Below, piece by piece: positions 61,808 to 64,000 of a DNA stretch of 64,000 bases; within the stretch, counting starts at the first letter, position 1; each line of letters starts with the position of its first letter. Origin of the DNA: Micromonospora sp. NBRC 110009 (GTDB taxonomy: Bacteria > Actinomycetota > Actinomycetes > Mycobacteriales > Micromonosporaceae); the NCBI RefSeq assembly GCF_030518795.1, contig NZ_CP130427.1, positions 5,580,001-5,644,000 of the forward strand, read 5' to 3'. The notes under the pieces are model-generated. The model searched no databases. It was not told where the DNA came from and was given only the letters and a program-made list of their open reading frames with translations. The translations under genes were made by a program, and so were the position numbers.

Positions 61808-63042
61808 TGGACTTCACCCTGGACCCGCGGACCGAGGGGCTGCGCGACAACCTCCTCGACTTCATGGACAGCCACATCCACCCGGCCGAGCAGACCTTCC
61901 ACGAGCAGCTCGGGCAACTCGGTCACCGCTGGGCCTGGGACTCCGTGCCGGTGCTCGCGCAGCTGCGCGCCGCCGCCCGCCAGCGGGGGCTGTGGAACCT
62001 CTTCCTGCCCGGCGAGCACGGCGCCGGCCTGACCAACCTCCAGTACGCGCCGCTCGCGGAGATCACCGGGCGGAGCCACCTGGCGCCCGCCGCCCTCAAC
62101 TGCGCCGCCCCGGACACCGGCAACATGGAGGTGCTGGCGATGTTCGGCACCGGGCGGCAGCGGAAGCAGTGGCTGGAGCCGCTGCTGAACGCCGAGATCC
62201 GGTCGTCGTTCGCCATGACCGAGCCGGACGTGGCCTCCTCGGACGCCACGAACATCGCCACCCGCATCGACCGGGACGGCGACGAGTACGTGATCAGCGG
62301 CCGCAAGTGGTGGATCACCGGCGCGATGAACCCGAACGCCCGGATCCTCATCGTGATGGGCAAGACCGACCCGAACGCCGAGCGGCACCGTCAGCAGTCC
62401 ATGGTGCTGGTCCCGCGGGACACCCCGGGGCTGGAGATCAAGCGCGGCATGGCGGTGCTCGGGTATGACGACCACGACCACGGTGGGCATGCCGAACTGG
62501 AGTTCCACGACGTCCGCGTGCCGGTGGAGAACCTGATCGGCGCCGAAGGCGACGGCTTCGCGATCGCCCAGGCCCGGCTCGGTCCGGGTCGCATCCACCA
62601 CTGCATGCGCTCGATCGGTGTCGCCGAGCAGGCCGTCGAGCTGATGTGTGCCCGCGCCGAGCAGCGGAGCGCGTTCGGCAGGCCGCTCGCCGAGCAGGGG
62701 GTGGTCCGGGACTGGATCGCCGAGTCCCGGGTGCGGATCGAGCAGCTGCGCCTGCTGGTGCTCAAGACGGCCTGGTTGATGGACACCGTCGGCAACAAGG
62801 GCGCGCACACCGAGATCCAGGCGATCAAGATCGCCACGCCCGCGACCGTGCAGTGGATCCTGGACAAGGCCATCCAGGTGCACGGCGCGGCCGGCCTATC
62901 CCAGGACTTCCCGCTGGCGAGCGCCTACGCCCGGATCCGGACCCTGCGCTTCGCCGACGGACCCGACGAGGTGCACAAGAACGCCCTGGCCCGGCACGAG
63001 CTGCGCCGCCAGGCCACCGCGCGGGGGCGCCGCCCCGCCTGA
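61807..63042 (+). CDS. Acyl-CoA dehydrogenase (ACAD10/11, LvaC-like)
   Basis: 411 residues. SSFAMTEPDVASSDATNIAT and KWWITGAMNP are the FAD-side blocks; GPGRIHHCMRSIGVAEQAVELM, KAIQVHGAAGLSQDFPLA and RTLRFADGPDEVHKNALARHEL follow. The catalytic-base position, YEGT in medium-chain dehydrogenases, reads ADGP here, as I recall for ACAD10/11-type enzymes, which act after a kinase to rearrange 4-hydroxyacyl-CoA. It ends the coupled operon. No terminator hairpin is obvious after it. Confidence 0.9.
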   Translation: MDFTLDPRTEGLRDNLLDFMDSHIHPAEQTFHEQLGQLGHRWAWDSVPVLAQLRAAARQRGLWNLFLPGEHGAGLTNLQYAPLAEITGRSHLAPAALNCAAPDTGNMEVLAMFGTGRQRKQWLEPLLNAEIRSSFAMTEPDVASSDATNIATRIDRDGDEYVISGRKWWITGAMNPNARILIVMGKTDPNAERHRQQSMVLVPRDTPGLEIKRGMAVLGYDDHDHGGHAELEFHDVRVPVENLIGAEGDGFAIAQARLGPGRIHHCMRSIGVAEQAVELMCARAEQRSAFGRPLAEQGVVRDWIAESRVRIEQLRLLVLKTAWLMDTVGNKGAHTEIQAIKIATPATVQWILDKAIQVHGAAGLSQDFPLASAYARIRTLRFADGPDEVHKNALARHELRRQATARGRRPA

Positions 63043-63323
63043 CCACGGCGCTGCATCACCGCCGCCCGGCACAACCGACCGGGGACCCAACCGCAGGAGA
63101 AGCCTCGGCCGAGACTTCACGCCGAAGAGGGACGCGGGCACCCGAAGCCCGGCGTCCGCGTTCAGGCCGACTGCGCGCGGAGTTCGCCGATGCGCCGGTC
63201 TCCCTGGCCCTCTACATGGGCGCGCAGCTCGTCCGCGCCGCCGCGGACCTGCACTGGCTGCCGGCCGGGGCGCTGCACCGCCGCTTCCTCGGCTGGGTGC
63301 GGTGAGAGGCGGCTCAGCGGGCG
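63043..63323. other. Gap without a recognised gene
   Basis: About 280 bp. A short plus-strand frame ending at 63305 reads MGAQLVRAAADLHWLPAGALHRRF and so on; it could be the tail of a lost gene, but I recognise no family and see no start signal. Otherwise nothing. Confidence 0.35.
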
Positions 63324-64000
63324 TCAGGTCGTCATGCGTGCCGCGAGCCGACGGGCGGTCACGGTGAGGCGGCTGCGGCCGGGCCTGGCGGCCAGCGCGG
63401 CCAGGCCCGGCAGGCCGGCCGAGTGGCCGCCGTCGGGAGCGGCGCCGGCGGCGAGGTCGACCAGATCGGGCAGGCCCGCGCGGGGTCCGGCGGGCAGGAG
63501 GATCGGCAGCGCCGCCGACGTCACCTGCCAGACCGCGTCGCGGGCACCGGCCTTCAGCGCCTCGGCCAGGGGCTGGACGACCCGCTGCAGCACGATCCGG
63601 TTCGTGGCGGCGAGGGTACCGACCTCCGTCCCGACGCCGCTGCTGTCCCAGTCCGGGCGTGCGGCGAGGGTGATGAGCGCGTCGCCGGCCGCCAGCCGCA
63701 CGGTCTGCCGGTGATTGGCGAGCGCGTACGCCAACGTCACGGACATGGCCGGGCCGGCCGGGCCGTCGGCCGCCGCCAGGCCGGTTAGGAAGCCCGTGCC
63801 GGCGTTGCCCTGATCCACCCGGGCGGCGACGTGCGGCTGGAGTTGCGCGGCGATCGCCTCACGGTGCGACGGCGCGACCATCGGCCACAGGTCCAGGGTT
63901 CGGACCTGCGAGGTGCGCCTGGCCCGCGCGGACGCGCTGCGCGGATCGGCGAGCTCGGCCGGTAGGCCCGCCGGGTCCAGCATCGCGATCCGCCGGCCGC
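63324..64000 (-). CDS. DUF6493-like HEAT-type protein, C-terminal part (runs off window)
   Basis: About 225 residues visible, still open at the window edge. It is an all-helical stretch with repeated units: GFLTGLAAADGPAGPAMSVTLAYALANHRQTVRLAAGDALITLAARP, NRIVLQRVVQPLAEALKAGARDAVWQVTSAALPILLP. The DGPAGPAxSxxLAYAL segment and the ending resemble DUF6493 proteins, which in actinobacteria sit with SWIM-zinc-finger, MoxR-type ATPase and VWA proteins. That resemblance is from memory; such partners would lie beyond this window. Confidence 0.5.
   Translation of the reverse strand, partial: GRRIAMLDPAGLPAELADPRSASARARRTSQVRTLDLWPMVAPSHREAIAAQLQPHVAARVDQGNAGTGFLTGLAAADGPAGPAMSVTLAYALANHRQTVRLAAGDALITLAARPDWDSSGVGTEVGTLAATNRIVLQRVVQPLAEALKAGARDAVWQVTSAALPILLPAGPRAGLPDLVDLAAGAAPDGGHSAGLPGLAALAARPGRSRLTVTARRLAARMTT

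Noticed and set aside
63172-63305. Short plus-strand frame ending ALHRRFLGWVR
   Set aside because: Too short, no ribosome site and no family match; recorded only as a possible remnant.

Overview
This is a high-GC, gene-dense chromosomal window. GTG and TTG starts, GTGA/ATGA start-stop overlaps, an F420-type PPOX protein, ROK, TetR and LysR regulators, LPXTG and lipobox secretion signals and a GlxA-like copper radical oxidase all point to a filamentous actinobacterium, most likely Micromonosporaceae (inferred from gene content, not from a marker gene). I see no rRNA, tRNA or CRISPR array. Mobile DNA is limited to one transposase scrap.

Layout. 1-6.1 kb: a SufR-like regulator (cut by the window edge), a CapA-like lipoprotein, an LPXTG surface protein, a VOC protein, an AidB-like acyl-CoA dehydrogenase coupled to its TetR regulator, and an FMN reductase. 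6.1-7.1 kb is a scar zone with a transposase fragment, a PH-domain membrane protein and a DUF1223 fragment. 7.2-12.3 kb: an ABC ATPase, its permease and a large YncE/phosphoesterase protein in one operon. 12.4-19.4 kb: single genes, including a methyltransferase, a PP2C-like protein, a compact RNA-ligase-like nucleotidyltransferase, a FUSC transporter and an HxlR/MFS pair with twin operators.

19.4-31.7 kb is a sugar-acid regulon. A tctCBA transporter coupled to a universal stress protein lies divergent from a LysR gene. Then come kdgD, gudD, a talarate/galactarate dehydratase, a 2-ketoglutarate-semialdehyde dehydrogenase, an AEC permease and a GlcD-type FAD oxidase. Together these convert glucarate/galactarate to 2-ketoglutarate. 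Three promoters here share one exact layout, GGYAT-N6-ATGC-N11-TGGACA-N18-TANNNT, and are probably the LysR targets.

31.7-38.7 kb: a broken gene joining a caspase-domain remnant to a trehalose-synthase-like domain that lacks its catalytic residues, then a secreted copper radical oxidase with three copies of a ~210-residue beta-rich domain. 42-54.4 kb: a chitin/chitosan-use locus (GH18 chitinase, GH20 hexosaminidase, CsxA-like GH2 exo-glucosaminidase, ABC importer with SIS enzyme, ROK regulator) tied together by a shared operator. 54.4-56.7 kb: sthA and a VOC protein. 56.7-63.0 kb: a TetR-controlled, tightly coupled catabolic operon whose last genes (HAD, APH-type kinase, acyl-CoA dehydrogenase) follow the domain order of human ACAD10, with a tiny internally deleted SDR remnant between them. 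The window ends inside a DUF6493-like gene.
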